64,000 bases of DNA from Phoronis australis (lineage: Eukaryota > Phoronida > Phoronidae). The position numbers and the translations under genes were made by a program. The stretch spans positions 248,001-312,000 of the forward strand of contig NMRA01000422.1 in the NCBI GenBank assembly GCA_002633005.1. The letters are read 5' to 3'. Positions within the stretch are counted from its first letter, which is position 1. Each line of letters starts with the position of its first letter. Shown here in pieces: positions 1 through 15,000 of the stretch. Under the pieces are notes generated by a model. It worked only from the letters and a program-made list of their open reading frames with translations, made no database searches and had not been told where the DNA came from.

Positions 1-17
1 CGTAGAAATCGGAGAAG
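1..17 (+). CDS. Exon fragment: end of CUB1 first half
   Basis: The first bases read VEIGE and then a lone g before a GTAGGT donor at 18. Joined in phase 1 to exon 2316 this gives YVEI/G-type sequence running into GLIGRYCG, the normal CUB order. Only the last 17 bases of the exon lie in the window, so the call rests on phase and motif fit. Confidence 0.6.
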
Positions 18-3000
18 GTAGGTTGACCTGAAAATTTCAGTCTCAAATAGAGATAATTAATTACTGTAAAGCGTTGATGGGTTTCATTGGGCTTTGGGTA
101 CACAACTGTTGTATGGGGGCGTGGGCTGCTCTTAAACCTATCACAGCACTGTATAAGGTGTCACTAATTTTTTGGTGATTTTGGTCTTGAAAAAAAAGTT
201 CTTGGCAGCTCCAACAGTCTTCTCCACAGAACCCGGCGAGAGACAGTGCATTCAGACTGCCAAAATTCTCCAGATAACGAAAATCAGGTGAAAATGGTTG
301 TTTTACTCAATAATATTTTCGTGGTGAAACATTACAAAATGACGAAGGATATAGCAATACATAGAACTTTTAAAGAAGCAGCAAATACAACTAACGACAG
401 CGTACGATACATCAAGGGGAAGTAACATACCACCGAGTCCTAGAAGTCCCCTCTAAATTTGGGAATGCGAATTAGGGAACTTCATGTACGGCGCAACGTA
501 CTCACTAACGGTAAGATGTGCACGGTAAGATTTGCACGTGGTGCAAACATGATCTACATCTAACGCGAGTTTCCCGGCCTGTGATTATTGGCTAAAGAGG
601 TTGTTTACAGCGCCCTCTACCGCCCAACATTTACGACAATCTATTCCATAACAACTTCGCTTTTTACTGCAAATGTGCAACTTAAAATTTACGTTAGAAC
701 TTTTTCAATAATGATTTAGATGAGCTATATTTAGTCATGCAAGAAAAGAGTACATTGTCACTTCAAAATAATCACAAAATGTTCTCCTACAACTTAGGTC
801 CCACAGTTTAAAACGTAATAAGACGAACGTGACTGACTACAAGACAACATAAGAAAACATACAAGTCAGTCAATTTTATATCGACGTTCGTCTTTTTTAG
901 TTTTCATCGTCAACAACAGCAATGACTTTAAATATCACCTAAATTAGTTTTGCAAATAATTGTACAAATGCGTAGATTCGGTGTTTATTTTAAACAAAAG
1001 AGGATCACCGTACTAAGTAGCTCCAAACTATGGCACCAGATGGCGTTCTTTTCCTTTTTTAGTTAGTGTGAGAATTTTGTGCCGATTCATCTTGGTCGGT
1101 GCTTTCTCGAACGGGCCCAATAACAGAATCAAATATCAACTGCTACTCCTTGCAGCCTTAGTGAAATTATACACACTTCCATTGTAAAGGGTCCCACTTG
1201 GATGGACACGCGATGATGGAAACCATTATCATTCCTTATGTCTCTATCAATAGTTTTACTAAGACTATCGATACAGATAGCGAACCTACATCGATCGACT
1301 TACTAAGACTATCGATACAGATAGCGAACCTACATCGATCGACTTACTAAGACTATCGATACAGATAGCGAACCTACATCGCTCGACTTACTAAGACCAT
1401 CGATACAGATAGCGAACCTACATGTACATCGATTGACTTACTATAAGACTATAGATACAGATAGGCAACCTACATCGATCGACTCACTAAGACTATCGGT
1501 ACAGATAGCGAACCTACATCGATCGACTTACTAAGACTATCGATACAGATAGCGAACCTACATCGATCGACTTTCTAAGACTATCGATACAGATAGCGAG
1601 CCTACATCGATCGACTTACTAAGACTATTGATACAGATAGCGAACCTACATGTACATCGATCGACTTACTATAAGACTATAGATACAGATAGCCTACCTA
1701 CATCGATCGACTCATTAAGACTATCGGTACAGATAGCGAACCTACATTGATCGACTTACTAAGACTATCGATACAGATAGCGAACCTACATCGACCGACT
1801 TGCTAATCTCCACCGGCAAAGTCTATCATATTATCTCTGTCGATAGAGTTAGTATCTCACAATAGAGGCATACTCTGATATCTCCTCCTTAGACTTGTTA
1901 TTGATAGAGCAGAATTGATATTTCTATCAGTAAAGATAAGTCCGCGAGAAATCATTTAATCGTTACCCTTTCACAGTCACCATACGGGTGCATGTTATAT
2001 TTTTTGTAAGCAATGACTTGATCTGAATGAATTGTAAAGCAATCCGTGGTTTCTCTGCGACCGAAATGTCGATTCACTTAGCAAGTTTTGGTATTGACGA
2101 TGACTTAGTGTTTTACCATTTGTCCTCGTCTAAGTATTCAAATTTTCATCTCTGTGAAGATTTTCGTTGGTCTTCGTTTTATTTGCGGTCTAACTGGTGA
2201 ATAGGCACTCATATGAGCTAAATATAATGGTTTACTAATTTAGATGCAAAAATTCTTGAGACCTTTCTTGTATTCGTTTTGCCTCTATCTTTACTAATTT
2301 CGTTCCTGTCTGTAGGTTCCAATGAAAATAGAGGACTCATAGGACGTTACTGTGGTAACAACAGGAGTAGCACAGCCCCTCCACCTTTCATTATCTCACC
2401 ACGGACGCTGCGTGTCAAGTTCCGTACGGACTCCTCGTTGACTTACAGGGGTTTCCAGTTATCGTACAACTTCTCACGTGAGTCTTTGGTACTGCCGATG
2501 TTGTTGTTTTCATGTTGCTCATTGTAAAGTAGAAACGTCTTTTGTCAAGTGCTTAGGTGTAACAGGAAAATTTCACCATTTCACCGGCATAGAAGTCCTA
2601 CCTGCATGAACTTTGATGCAGACAGGTACACCATTCAGTGAATATCTGAATGCCCATTTCAAATACATCCAGAACGGAGACACGTTTAAACACGGAATTT
2701 TGAAATTCGAAACTTTGTCAGTTTGTGAATAGCTTGAAATCAGTGTAGTTCAGTAACAGCCTTTCAGTGCACCATTTGTCGGTTTTAATTCAACATTTGC
2801 GAGAAGAAACACAAATTTAGAGCCCCTATGAAAATTAATTCCGACCACTGAGTACGTAAGCTTTTACTTACTTGTTCCCAGTTTAATGTACACTACAGAA
2901 ATTTAAACACACCTTCCTGTATTACGCAGAATGTGGCGGTGTGCTGTCTGACGAGAGTGGCATTATTACCAGCCCCAACTACCCTTCCGCATACCCTCCT

Positions 3001-6000
3001 AACCTGGCATGTGTGTGGCTAATTCAAGCCCCAGAGGGACACAAGATTCAGGTGAAGTCACAACTCATCAATACAATAAACGAAGTCACTTCAAAATGCA
3101 TTCAAGTGGTGTAAGGATCTTATTTTCACGGTCAAGTTATAGTAGCTAGTATTTCGATAGTTTTTAGTCTGTAACGTCTCCCCATACATCTGGGTGGTTT
3201 TGTAGTCAATACGTTGGCGTCAATAATGTATCCTCGGCACTCCAATCCTGAAGGAAGGGAAGGACAAGCACAGCATGAGCAACCATCGTCTCATCAGCCT
3301 CTTCAGCTGCTCTGGAAAACTGATGGAATGCTTGCAAACGCCTGCAGTATTACCTGTAAAGGAACAGGCTAATGAACATCACCCAGATGAGGCTTCAAAA
3401 AGAAAAGAAACACTGATGATCAGATCATACTGCTCATCCAAGACATAGAGAGAGGCTTTCATCAGAAAATGAAGACACTGGCAGCCTATGTAGACCTGAC
3501 CAAAGCCTTTGACAAAGCCTGGAAGAAAGGTCTGCTCTTCAAGTTCTTCCCAAAGCAATTATACGGCAAAATAATCGTTTTGAGAAACAGACCGACTTTC
3601 TAAGTCAGGAAGTAAGCTGTAACGGATGGTCACCCATTATCCTATGGAGAAACAAAGACCTTACTATGAAGTCACTTCAAAAATGCCTGGAGGGAACCCC
3701 TGCATTTGGGGGCTGAAGAAGACTATATCTATCAACTAGAGCTAAAACAAGTCTCCATCTTCAGGCTGAGAAGTGGCCACTGTCAGCTCCTTCCTAACCT
3801 ATATCACCTGAAAATTTTCACACGAATGAGCGCCTGTGTGGCACTGACCATCAGACACCAGACCGCTCCTACATTCGACACCCTAATGCGCCAGACATGG
3901 CCCAGTCCGGTAGACCTCCAGGTTAAACTGTGGGGTCCGGCAGCGTTACTCTAGAAGACCGGAGTGAGGATTTAAACCGCATGACCGGGAACGCAGAAGA
4001 AGAAGTATCCTCGGCAGTGGCTCAAGCAGCCATTGCAGGAATGATTAGTGAACACGTGCATGGCATTTGATGCCAGTGACTGAAATACTGGGGCATTGAC
4101 ATGGTATTCATTGTCGTTGACAATGAGCTCCTCTTAGTACCATCTGTCAATTACATGTACGTCATCATGGTCATGTATACTAGTAGATTATATTTTGTGC
4201 CAAGTCTTTTCTTAGGAAAACGTCTTTGTTTGGCATAACATGTTCCAGAGAGTTTGGTGTTAATAACAGAAGACCAAAATACTTCTAAGTCATTGACACA
4301 GACCGCTTTTCTTGTCCTGTCCATTGTGACAACTTCACGAATCCACGGTTTTACCCAGAGTATTTGATCTAGAACATAGTATTACTTCACACATCTAAAA
4401 ATCGTACGAAAATAACTCAATGGGCATTTAAAATATGAAATCGTTCTTTTTAATGGATACATGTATCTGGGCTCGTCTTTCAAAGATTCTTTTAGCATGT
4501 GGTTGAAATTATGTCTTCCCCGTGCTTAATATTCTGCCGGGGATTTCCTAAAAGCACAATGAGGTTGTGTTGTAATAACATGGTTTTAAAATTCATTGGT
4601 CTATTTACTCTAGCCTTTAGCCTATTTACATGTACGTAGTTTGGGTCGACCATTCTACGGCCATCTTCAGTTGCTACACCGTATCTGATACACCGATGGT
4701 TGACACTTCTATTACGTTTTCCCGGTGCACGGAGAGGTTTGAGCACGAGGCCTTTTGATTGTCGGTCCAGCATAAAACACTTAGACATCCGAGTCATCCA
4801 TTTTCTTTGAACTACACTGTACTTATATCTCCCTTATGGAATAAGGGAGGGTTGCTACGTATGACTTTGTTGCTTGACAGACTGACTGGAGACATTGCCG
4901 TGTAACTTGCCATGGTATGTATAGATCCATTGATCATTATTTTTGTGCAGCCTGATTCACTGTAGAGTACTAGGTTCATAACGATGACTAGCAAGTTCAC
5001 TAGAGAAAACACTAGCATTTTAGCCAGACAGACCAGCTGTCCGAAAAGAGACAATTTTTGCTGGCAGTTAGTTTATTTACTCACCACCTGAGTTGCCTTT
5101 ATAAGCAAAAATTGATGTCAAAACACGTCCACTTTCTGTCATACATGCATATTGATTGATGTGACGATAAAACAAAGGTCTCTTACCCCTGCACGTGGGT
5201 GTCCTTTGAAGTAACTGATCTGGACACAAAACCGCCAATGAATTAATTGTGAAGTGTATTATATTTGCAGGTCCATACAGAGGATTTTAATGTGCAGCCC
5301 AGTAAAGATTGCCAGCTTGACTATCTGATCGTACTCAACGGTGACTATGCTTCTTCTCCGTCTATTGGTCGCTTCTGCAGCAACGGAACCAACGCACTGA
5401 ACTTCCGTTCGATGACTAACCACATTCGTATTGAATTTCGCACAGACGCAGTAATATCTGCCAAAGGTTTCAAACTACGTTACATGGCCGATAACACAGG
5501 TTTGTTCGAGAATATGATTACGAAAATTGTTGACATGGTAAGACTATGGTAAAATGCATCTCTTAAATAATATTCAGCATCTCTTGAGAAGATATACACT
5601 GTTCTTGAAACGTGAGGTTGAACAAGGTTATTACCTTTATGATATTACAGTGGCGGATCTAGGATACCATAAGGGGGGGCAACATATGTTGCATCGGCAA
5701 TTGGGCAAAGCGCGATTGTATGTGCACAGGCGGCCCGAAAGTTGCGGGCGCCGGGGATGTGGACCTTCTGTTCACAATATCTATTGATGGACTAAAAAAA
5801 GAAGAAAAGAGAAAAACGGGAACACAATTCCGCCACGATCTAGGGTCTGAGCCCTCCCCCGTCATCCGCTACCAGTCCTAGTTCCTGAACTCAATATTTC
5901 CTCACGCTTCACGCTCTTGCTGATTTATTTTGCTTGCGGCAACCATGGGGGGAGCCCCGTGTCCACCCCCTAAATTTGCCTATTGTCTAGTCGTGCAGCT

Positions 6001-9000
6001 GTATGAAAACTCAAGTGTAAAAACAGTGGTCCGTTAAAAGTCCATACAAAAATGTGAAGACAGGGCTTTACTAACAAATACCATTCCATAGAGCTTCGTG
6101 GCCTTCTGTGCATCCACATTTACATTATGCGGGTGCATGTTGCCATCATCTGGCGTCCTGGCGTCCAGGCGTCCGGCGTCCACAGCTGTATCTCCAAAAA
6201 TCCTATTCTGCTGCCCCGGTTGCCATTTTTGTTACTTATGTCCGAACTTTCCATTTGGCAAACCTCTCAAAGGATCATTTCCAAAACTGGCAGTTGTTTA
6301 TGCTGAGAAGACCACATCTAACTTTGATTTTGGGACGTATCCGACTTAAAACCGCTGAATAGTCGTGGACGCGCTGTTGTTTTTTTGTGTTAAGTGACTT
6401 GAGTGCTTGTTTAGGTCTTTTTCACAGGGCAGCGTTACAGCAAGCAGTCTTGCTGAGAGGAAATTACTCGATTTCCTCACAACTGTTGAACTCCAATAGT
6501 TAAAGTTACATTACCAATTGTTTGGCTGTCACTTTGAACACATTTCGAGTTCTTAACCGAATAGTCAAAACTGTAACAGCTGATCTTTGATGTACTTATG
6601 GGATATAGAAATGGTGTCACGTGATTGACCTATTTTGAATGGATATTCCTGCCCGCCGAGTATAGAATTTCACGGTAAGTCAACTCCAGTAAATGAAAAA
6701 GAAAATTTTATGACGCGTTTCTTGACATGTTGAGGATTAATGTGTCCTTCTTGGTATTATCGTGGCAAGAAAAAATTTTGAGACCAATTTTGTTAGTGTA
6801 AAATGCCTGCAGATGTAAGTCAGTTTATTTTTAGCCAGCTAAACTAGGCGAAATGCAACTTTGTTTACAGGTTGGAACCCTTTTCGAGATTTTCAAAGAA
6901 GGCAAGTGAGGGCTCAGAACTTTACACTCTTTCTCTAGGAACCAGATGAAGTTGAACTATTCTTTATGGTAGCGTTTACTCTACATAACCGACCTTTATT
7001 TCAGGTTGAATCTCCAAAATATCGCCACATGAGGTTTAAGTTTAACTACTCCTTAACACGTTAAAACCCCTGCTTACAGCACGTGCAGTGTGGGTGCTTA
7101 TGAAACGTGTTACCCTCGTTAGTAATTGAGCTGCACATTGCAATCTGTGATCGTGTTTCCATCTGTATGAGGGCTAAGTTTCCTTGTTTTGTTCATGTAG
7201 GTTGCGGTGGCTTTTGGCATTCCTCCGCTGGTCAGCTAACTTCACCCAACTTCCCAAACCACTACCCACACAACATCGAATGCATCTGGGACATTATGGT
7301 CGCTCCAGGGAGTCACGTTGATTTTACGTTCAACACACCGTTCGCTGTCGATGGAGAGCCCGGCAAATGTACTTATGACTACGTAGAGGTAATTTAATCC
7401 ACTTTCAGAAACTATACAATAAAGATCTAACCCTTCGTTAAGCGTTTTAATGTGAAATTCTGATTCTGTCACCTGATGTTGTAAAAGTAGCACCTCTGCT
7501 ATAAGATAAAAGTATTGTCCAGCTGTAACAAGTTCACATAGGACATTCTATGCTCGAAGTGAACGGTTTACATGTATTCTTCCGCCATCGAATTACAGGT
7601 TAGTTACGCTTCCGATTGAGCTTTAAGCAACTTTGTCGTAGTTGAAACCTTTTCATGGGCTAGAAGATCTGTCAGTGTTCTTAAAGTGCGCTTCAGTCTA
7701 TTAAAAGTTGATGCTTGCGAGACTATTCTTGAAAGGTTCGCCACAATGATTCATTTAGTTACCAGCCCCCTGCCGTGGGTATGTTGGACGAATAGAAGTC
7801 CATGTTTTTTACGTGTAACACCTTTAACAAACACATCAATGTGTTTAGGTCAGTGATTACATATACAAGACTGGGAAATACACGCCGATCCTTCATGCGT
7901 GTGGAAACAGGTTACCACCCTCCCAACGTTCGTCAAACAATCGCCTGAGGGTAAAATTCCGTTCAGATCCCTGGACCAACGCAACTGGATTTTCTGCCAA
8001 CTGGACAACAGGTACCTAACACGCGGCAAAAGCTTAGTTTTCTAGGGCGTTTTCATCTACAATTTCGCAGCATGCACGATTGCAGCACTCGCGAAATAAA
8101 AACTATGGGGTAGCGAGAGGAAAACTTGGTGAAAAACGCGGAGTGAAAACTGCAATAGAAAAATCATGTTTTGAAAATGGGCAACCCTACAGAAACGTTT
8201 TCAAGATTCACACACGTTGTTTGGAATGGGTGCACTGAAAGTGACAACCAACCCCTCATGAGGTGCCGTTACCTCGTACAAGCATCCACTTATTAGTGCA
8301 CACTGGACACAGGACGATTTCCTAATGGTCTTGATTATGAATCAAGTCATTGGCGTGTGCCGTGTTTTTACGTCACGATACTTAATACTACATGGTGATT
8401 CTCTCGAAACAGGCTCCAAACGTTTGTTAATCATTTTCCCAATAGTACAGGACCTTCAAATGTTGTGTATTACTGGTGTATTAAGCTCATGCTGATGTTG
8501 ATCGATTTGCAATGCAAACATTTTCGGCGGCGCCTTAGCAGTCCGGGTGATTATCTGTTATTCTGTGCTTGATTTTATTTTGAATTATGCGATGACCCTT
8601 AGATTTGAGCTAATGAATCGAGTAAAAACTTGAGTATTCGAACCCTGACACGAACTTGTAGTTTTATTGCTTAGGTCGTCAAATGCAAGACAGTCCTACA
8701 CAGTCACCCACGTTAACCATAGCACAATTCAGCACAGATAACGCTTATCTTCAGTTCGTACCAAATTACAACGCGTATGCGTGTGTGTGTAGTTGTTGCT
8801 TGTTCGATGTGGACGTTTTGATAACCTAAAAGGAATTTATAATTTGTCAGTGTTTCAAAAATAGTGAATCTGACGATTTTTTAGAATTCTTGCAACATTC
8901 AAAATGAATAACTTTCACATTGACATTTCAAGAATTAGATTCGTAGTAGTTATTTTTACGAGTCCTCCTTCTTCGAGTAACCAGGACAGGGAATTGCGAT

Positions 9001-12000
9001 GTACTGTCACAGATTCCAGTTACCCTTACAAAATACACACTAGCTATACATGTACGTGTCCTCCATTAAAACATTTGTGTTTTACTCTAGTCTGAGCTGT
9101 ACTGGTACTGCTACACTTGCGTAACCAAAGGCATATGTAACAAAAATGTGAAATTACGTGGCTTACTAAAAAGTCACCTTTTATTAAATTAGTGACTGAA
9201 ATCCTTTTGAAAATGGAAAAATTTTGTTGCAGGATATAAGTTTTATGGTTTGAAGACTAGTATGCTTTCAATGATCGTCTTACGTCGCTGTAAGAAAACG
9301 TTTTTTTTCTGGATTTTGAGTACATCAAAAGTTAACGATGTGACTTCTACACAAAAACCTACAGAACTAGAATTTCAATTTCTCTTTTGCGTTTTATTTT
9401 GATGCCCATCGCTTTCAAAAATAAATAAGACTAAAAAATAGCAAGTCAGCGACTTTGTTTTTGAGCTAAATTAGCCCAAACATCGTCATATAAGGCTGCC
9501 CCATTTGACCTTAAATGGCACCAGTTTCATAATCACGATTGCCCCGCTAGATGGCAGTTATGTTATGTTGTTGGGATTGGGAAATAAGTTTAGTTGATGG
9601 GAACAACCGTAGGCAAGACGTTTCTCCTTTAATAAGTTTAAAATTTCTGTTTGAATTAAGTCACGCCTATTGTCTATACTTGGGTTTGTCTTGTATGACG
9701 TCAATATGAAATTTGATGTGCGCAATCAAAAGCCAAAATAATAAAACCTCAACGCAAAACAAACTAAATGTCCTTTTATTTGAATTACGGTCGAAACCCC
9801 TTTAATATACGTATAGAAAAATTACTGAAGAGACAAGGCAGAAGAAAACTCGTAATAAATTTGAAGCAGAACCTGGCAAATCTGCTTCTTGGGGACCTTC
9901 ACGGTGAATATTGCACGAATTTTCGTAAAAAATCGTCAGGTTCACTGTTTTTGAAATACAGACGAAATAAAAACTCTTTCCCGATACAATTTTCAAATTT
10001 TCCGCCCCTAGTAACATACATGTGCGCGCATGCGCTTGAGAAAATTTGTCACTATAACAGTATTGCGCTGCATTCGCTGTCAGTTCATCTAATCCTACTT
10101 TCAAACCACCACAAGACCAACCAGACCGTGTTGCCGTCTTACACAGTTCACTATGCATTAAACAAAACTGAGTTTGGCCTTCAGGCTTTACCACTCCTAG
10201 TCTAAACTTCCACGAATATGGTGTGTGAAACAAAAGAAACAGTTGTACAGAAAGGCCTGCAATTTCTTGCGTACTGCACAGTAAAAAAATTCTTCACTTA
10301 CATGTACTTATGAGACCCACGGACCGTGTCAGACTTTTTATTAAAAGCATGCCCTCTGTCAACTTCAATCGTGCCAACCTTAAGTAATTGTGCTGAAGCC
10401 TTGTTTTTACCATTTTTAACGTTTGAGGAGGCAGTGTAGCCTGGTTGATACTTGTAAGTGTCCACTTTCTTTACTCGAGGTCGTGGGTTCGAGTCCCACT
10501 AGGTCACACTGCTTAACCCCTGAGCCAGGTTTCTAGCTCCTCAGCTCGGTTTTAATAAAGCATAAAAACTGGTTCCAGGTGATCAGTGCAATGGGCCCAC
10601 ATGCGAGGCCTGCGCACGTCTGGTGCAACGCGTATTAGACCGCCTGCATTTTTTTTTATTTTTAACGTTTCAACAACTTTTTTGAGTATTTCCTCGCATA
10701 CGTTAACGTCATTGGCTTTGGGGTGCCATTGTTCAGTCTTTCCTGGGCACACTGATTATTATTAAAAGTAACAGTGCAAGGACACATCATTTGGGACTTT
10801 TTGTACTAGGACCAAAGCTCGTAAATCGTTTCGATGTACATGTACATGCATGTCACGAAAAATCTGTTTCATTTGAATTTTAATATTTTTGGCCAAATTG
10901 GATTCAGATTTTGGTCAGCGCATTTCAACAACAAAACGATTTGATTTTTATTATAGGGTGTGGCTTCATCTCCACCGCTCAATCAGGAATATTCTCCTCC
11001 CCTGGGTATCCCAGAGCATACGACCATAATGTCAGATGCGAGTACCTCATCACCGGCGACCCTATGGAGCTCATTATTGTCGAATTCAAGGCGTTCAGAC
11101 TGGAAGGTAAGTATATCTATTATTCTAAAGAGGTTCCCTAAAAGATGTTTCCCATTTGGCAATAATTTGTCCATCACACGAACTACCCAAGACTGAAACT
11201 CCATGAATGAACGAGGTATGGAGTGCCAACTAAACACTAGATTGCAGCCTCTGTTAGCAGGCGTTTGCAGGACCCCCATCAAAAATGTGAAATGTGTAAC
11301 CGGCATTTTCATCATATTTGATCTAAGAATGGCAATAAGTTTTCGTCGTTGCTATCCACAGCTTAAGCAAACATACTATTTGACCGGAAAGTTGCAATCA
11401 ACTCGGCGGACTCTCTTTCGTGCCGAACTAGGTTTCTAATCAGGTCCCTGCCATTGACATAAAGCAGACCCAAATTTTTCCATAGTTTTTAATTACCCTA
11501 TTGGTCAATCCTTGGCAAACTGTTAACATTTTCAAAAAATCCCAATTCTGATTGTCTGTTATCAGTTTACCCTGCTTGTCCGTCCAATATCTGAACGAAA
11601 ATAGTTTATTTTAGGGACCTAAATGGCTTCCTCGCAATCGCGCTACTTCAGTAAGCATAAGTGGAAGTCACAGCTCTGATGCTTGAGAGGATTTATCCTG
11701 CAATAAACTCTTTGGCTAAAATGCAGTCTCAAAGTCATTATAGTCTGATTGGAAAAGAAGATAGAAATTAGGTTATCGTGAATTGATGAAACTGGATACT
11801 GTCACGTTCAATCTCAAAAAAGCGTGCCGAGTTTTGAGGCTATAAGCTCGTCACAGGTCGCTTGGACTTCTTTGCACTCTGCCAGCTGCAGCCCAATAAA
11901 ATGGCTGCTGTCAGAATAAATATTGATTAAGTAATTAGTAAGAATAGATCCATTTTTAAGTTGCCCAAAATTTGTGCATATGTACTTTCAAATCATGGGG

Positions 12001-15000
12001 TCAGACTTGTTGACATGTATTTTAACGTCAAAATCTATTTTTAGATGGTGTTTACAACTTTGGGTTCTGGGGTCAAAGTACTCTAGAGATTCTAGAATAT
12101 TCTGAGAACAAATTGTAACAACCAATAATATGATTGGATATGATCATGTGGTTTTTATTAGCCAATCACTAAATAAGTAGAATGTTATATTAGGGGCTGA
12201 AATTAAAAAGATAATTAGATGACCTATAGTAGTTGAAGCATAAACACTTGCTTCAATGTACAGAGGAACTTGTACGACAGAGCCATCTCGTGGAAGGTTC
12301 TAGAAAGGATCTTGGCAAGGGCAAGGGTTAATGAACAGGAAGTTAACTAAGAGCTTGTCACTTGCATTGTGGGTAGTAAGGTACTACCTGAAGTGTTGCG
12401 TCATCAGCCAGAGACTGTGACCAGCACGAAGAGTCGCGTGTAGAAGAAATTGCCTGCAGGTGTTGCATCACCAGAGACGGTGACCAGCAAGTACACTGTC
12501 GCTATGCAGTGTGTGTAATTCGAAGATTCACCAACAGGACAGACATCCAACAAGTGGAGAGTCCTAGCTTGGATAGCAGATAAGACATTTGATTGTTTTG
12601 GTTGTTTGATTAAAGTAATCTTTAAAGAGGGCGCTAGCGTAGTTATTCTTTGTAGTTGATTACTTAATTAACAATAGGTTTCATTTGTCTAATTAGGGGT
12701 TATAATATAATAAATTAATTACTGGATTTGATTATTCACTCTCCAACAACGCACAATCTCAAAGCATAGCTACCTTTTAAACAAACCCACAGTCAATAGC
12801 GGAGTTGCAACCGAATCGATTTAACAATTGCGCATGTCCGGAAATTAGGGTGCGCAAAGGCTATTGGGATTGATTAGGGTATATGGAATGGTCGATTGGT
12901 TTGCACTACGTGTGATTTGTGTGCATTAAACTACTCTGCTGTATGTAATTCTGCCGCTATTCGCCCTAATAAGCGCCCATGCCCCGATAAGTGCCCCAAC
13001 GCGTTTTCAGACTTTGCTTAAGTAAGCGCACAGCCCATGAACTACCTGCGAAAAATGCCTTACCTACAGTTCTTACGTCTCCAATTTATCAATTGAAAGA
13101 TCCGACAGTCCTGAATTTGTAGACCACGAGCCTCACCGTTATGTCCGTACACACTTCAACTTACGCCGCGATTCAAAAAGAACGCAGTTTTGCTGCTCTT
13201 GCGAGGGATGTGCCCCACTATGCGGGTCTGTACTTTAAAAACAGACGCAGCGTACTTGTCAGCGGGATTGCATTGTTTCTTTCCGGTACAGATCTTCTCC
13301 GGACTCAATCAAACTTCTTTGTACACGTAAAAACCGTGAACCGAAGACTAATAAAAAAACTCAACCAGTGTTAGCACGCGGCCAAGAAGCGAGTGCTGCA
13401 TAATGTACCGGCTGTCATCGAAGACATTTTGTCGGGAACTATCTATTCATGTCAAACGGGTAACATAGCATCGGCAAGAAATAAATATTGGCACTAATTT
13501 CGAAAGTTCCTAATACCGTAAAAAACTTTTGCATTATTTTTAAGAGAAATTATTTAACTAATCATAATTGGTGTTTTTAAAGTCGAAATGACACACCGAC
13601 AGTGAATATATTCGCACCCTTACACCCCAAATCTTCCGGAAAATAGCTGTTACACTACGGTCACGCATCCACTCACCCGGCGACTCAATGAGTGACATAT
13701 CGGTTTTACCGAAAAAATTCTCGAACGTTTTTAGCAAATGAGGCCAGCAAAAGCTAAGCTAAATATTAAAACACGCTCTGCTTGACTGCTTGAGTTTACT
13801 TAATTTCTTTGGATACAACGCACACCGAGATCATTACATCGCATTTACTCTGGCAAATGAACTCTGATGACAAGCACCCGCACGCTTACTCTCACACACA
13901 CGCATACAAACTTCAAAACAAACGTCACGTGACAACAACATGTGTGTTCCTCCAGAGACTTTTCTTGTGTTGCGGGATACAATCTAGCGAAGATTTGGAC
14001 TTAATCTGTAGTTAATCCAGATTCCACAAGAACTGAAAAATCTTGGAGACGCTATTTGGAAAACAGGTAGTAACTAAATTCTTTATCTCGCTAACTGGTA
14101 TTATAGCATGCCAGGCGCACAACACGTAAAACCTCCCTGTGGCCGGTTCGCCCCCACGCTTGCCGGCGTACTTGTTTACCGGCTTAACCACAATGCGACA
14201 TTCTGACCCATTTCCAATATAGTGGCGTTGCAATTCCGCTATTGTCTGACATTTGGGGGCCAGTCCGGGAGTGTTTAAATAAAGGTTTACGTGGTTGTGT
14301 TGAACTGTTTTGAACCCAGTAGTTACCGTTTGAATATTAATTAGTAAGGTGCATTTTGGGAATAAAACCCTTCCTCTAAAATGGATTTTGAAAAGTATAT
14401 TGTGCAAGCAAAACAATTTGGTTATACCGGTGAAGAGTTAAGGAAGTGCGCAGAGGAGCTCTTGCAGCAGGCCTTGGAGCGTGAAGAACGTGCCCATAAA
14501 CGGGAACTGGAACAAGCAGAGCGTGCTCATCAACGAGAGCTAGAGCAAGCTGAATACAAACACAAGCTTGAGCAAGAACGAGAAGAGCGGGCCCAAGCAA
14601 TTGAGATTGAGAAGCAGAAGACACTGCAACTCCAGATTGAGCTCAAAGCGACACCTAGTGGTGGGGCTTCAAGCAGTGGTGTACGTACCAGTCGTCCCAA
14701 ACTGCCAAGGTTCGACGAGCGCGTCGATGACATGGATGCCTTCCTAGCCCGATTTGAGACGTTCGCCACAAGCCAGAAATGGGATAAATCGGAGTGGGCT
14801 GTGGATTTGAGTCCATTGTTGACAGGAAAGGGCTTACAGGTATTTAACAATATGCCGTCCGACCAAATTAACAACTATGACCAACTAAAGGTGGCGCTGC
14901 TGCACAGGTATGAATTAACCGAAGATGGGCTTCGACGAAAGTTTAGAGAGACCAAGCCTGAAAAGGGTGAAAATGTGTTCCAATTCGGGGCAAAACTGAA

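Noticed and set aside
9768-10233. Overlapping 145- and 143-codon frames on opposite strands
   Set aside because: No motif or codon structure; mutual shadows in AT-rich intron.
10431-10512. Functional tRNA gene
   Set aside because: T arm and outer stem pair well but are separated by six bases and no anticodon arm forms.
13141-13374. 77-codon frame inside the LTR-inserted element as a transposase
   Set aside because: No catalytic motif and far too short.
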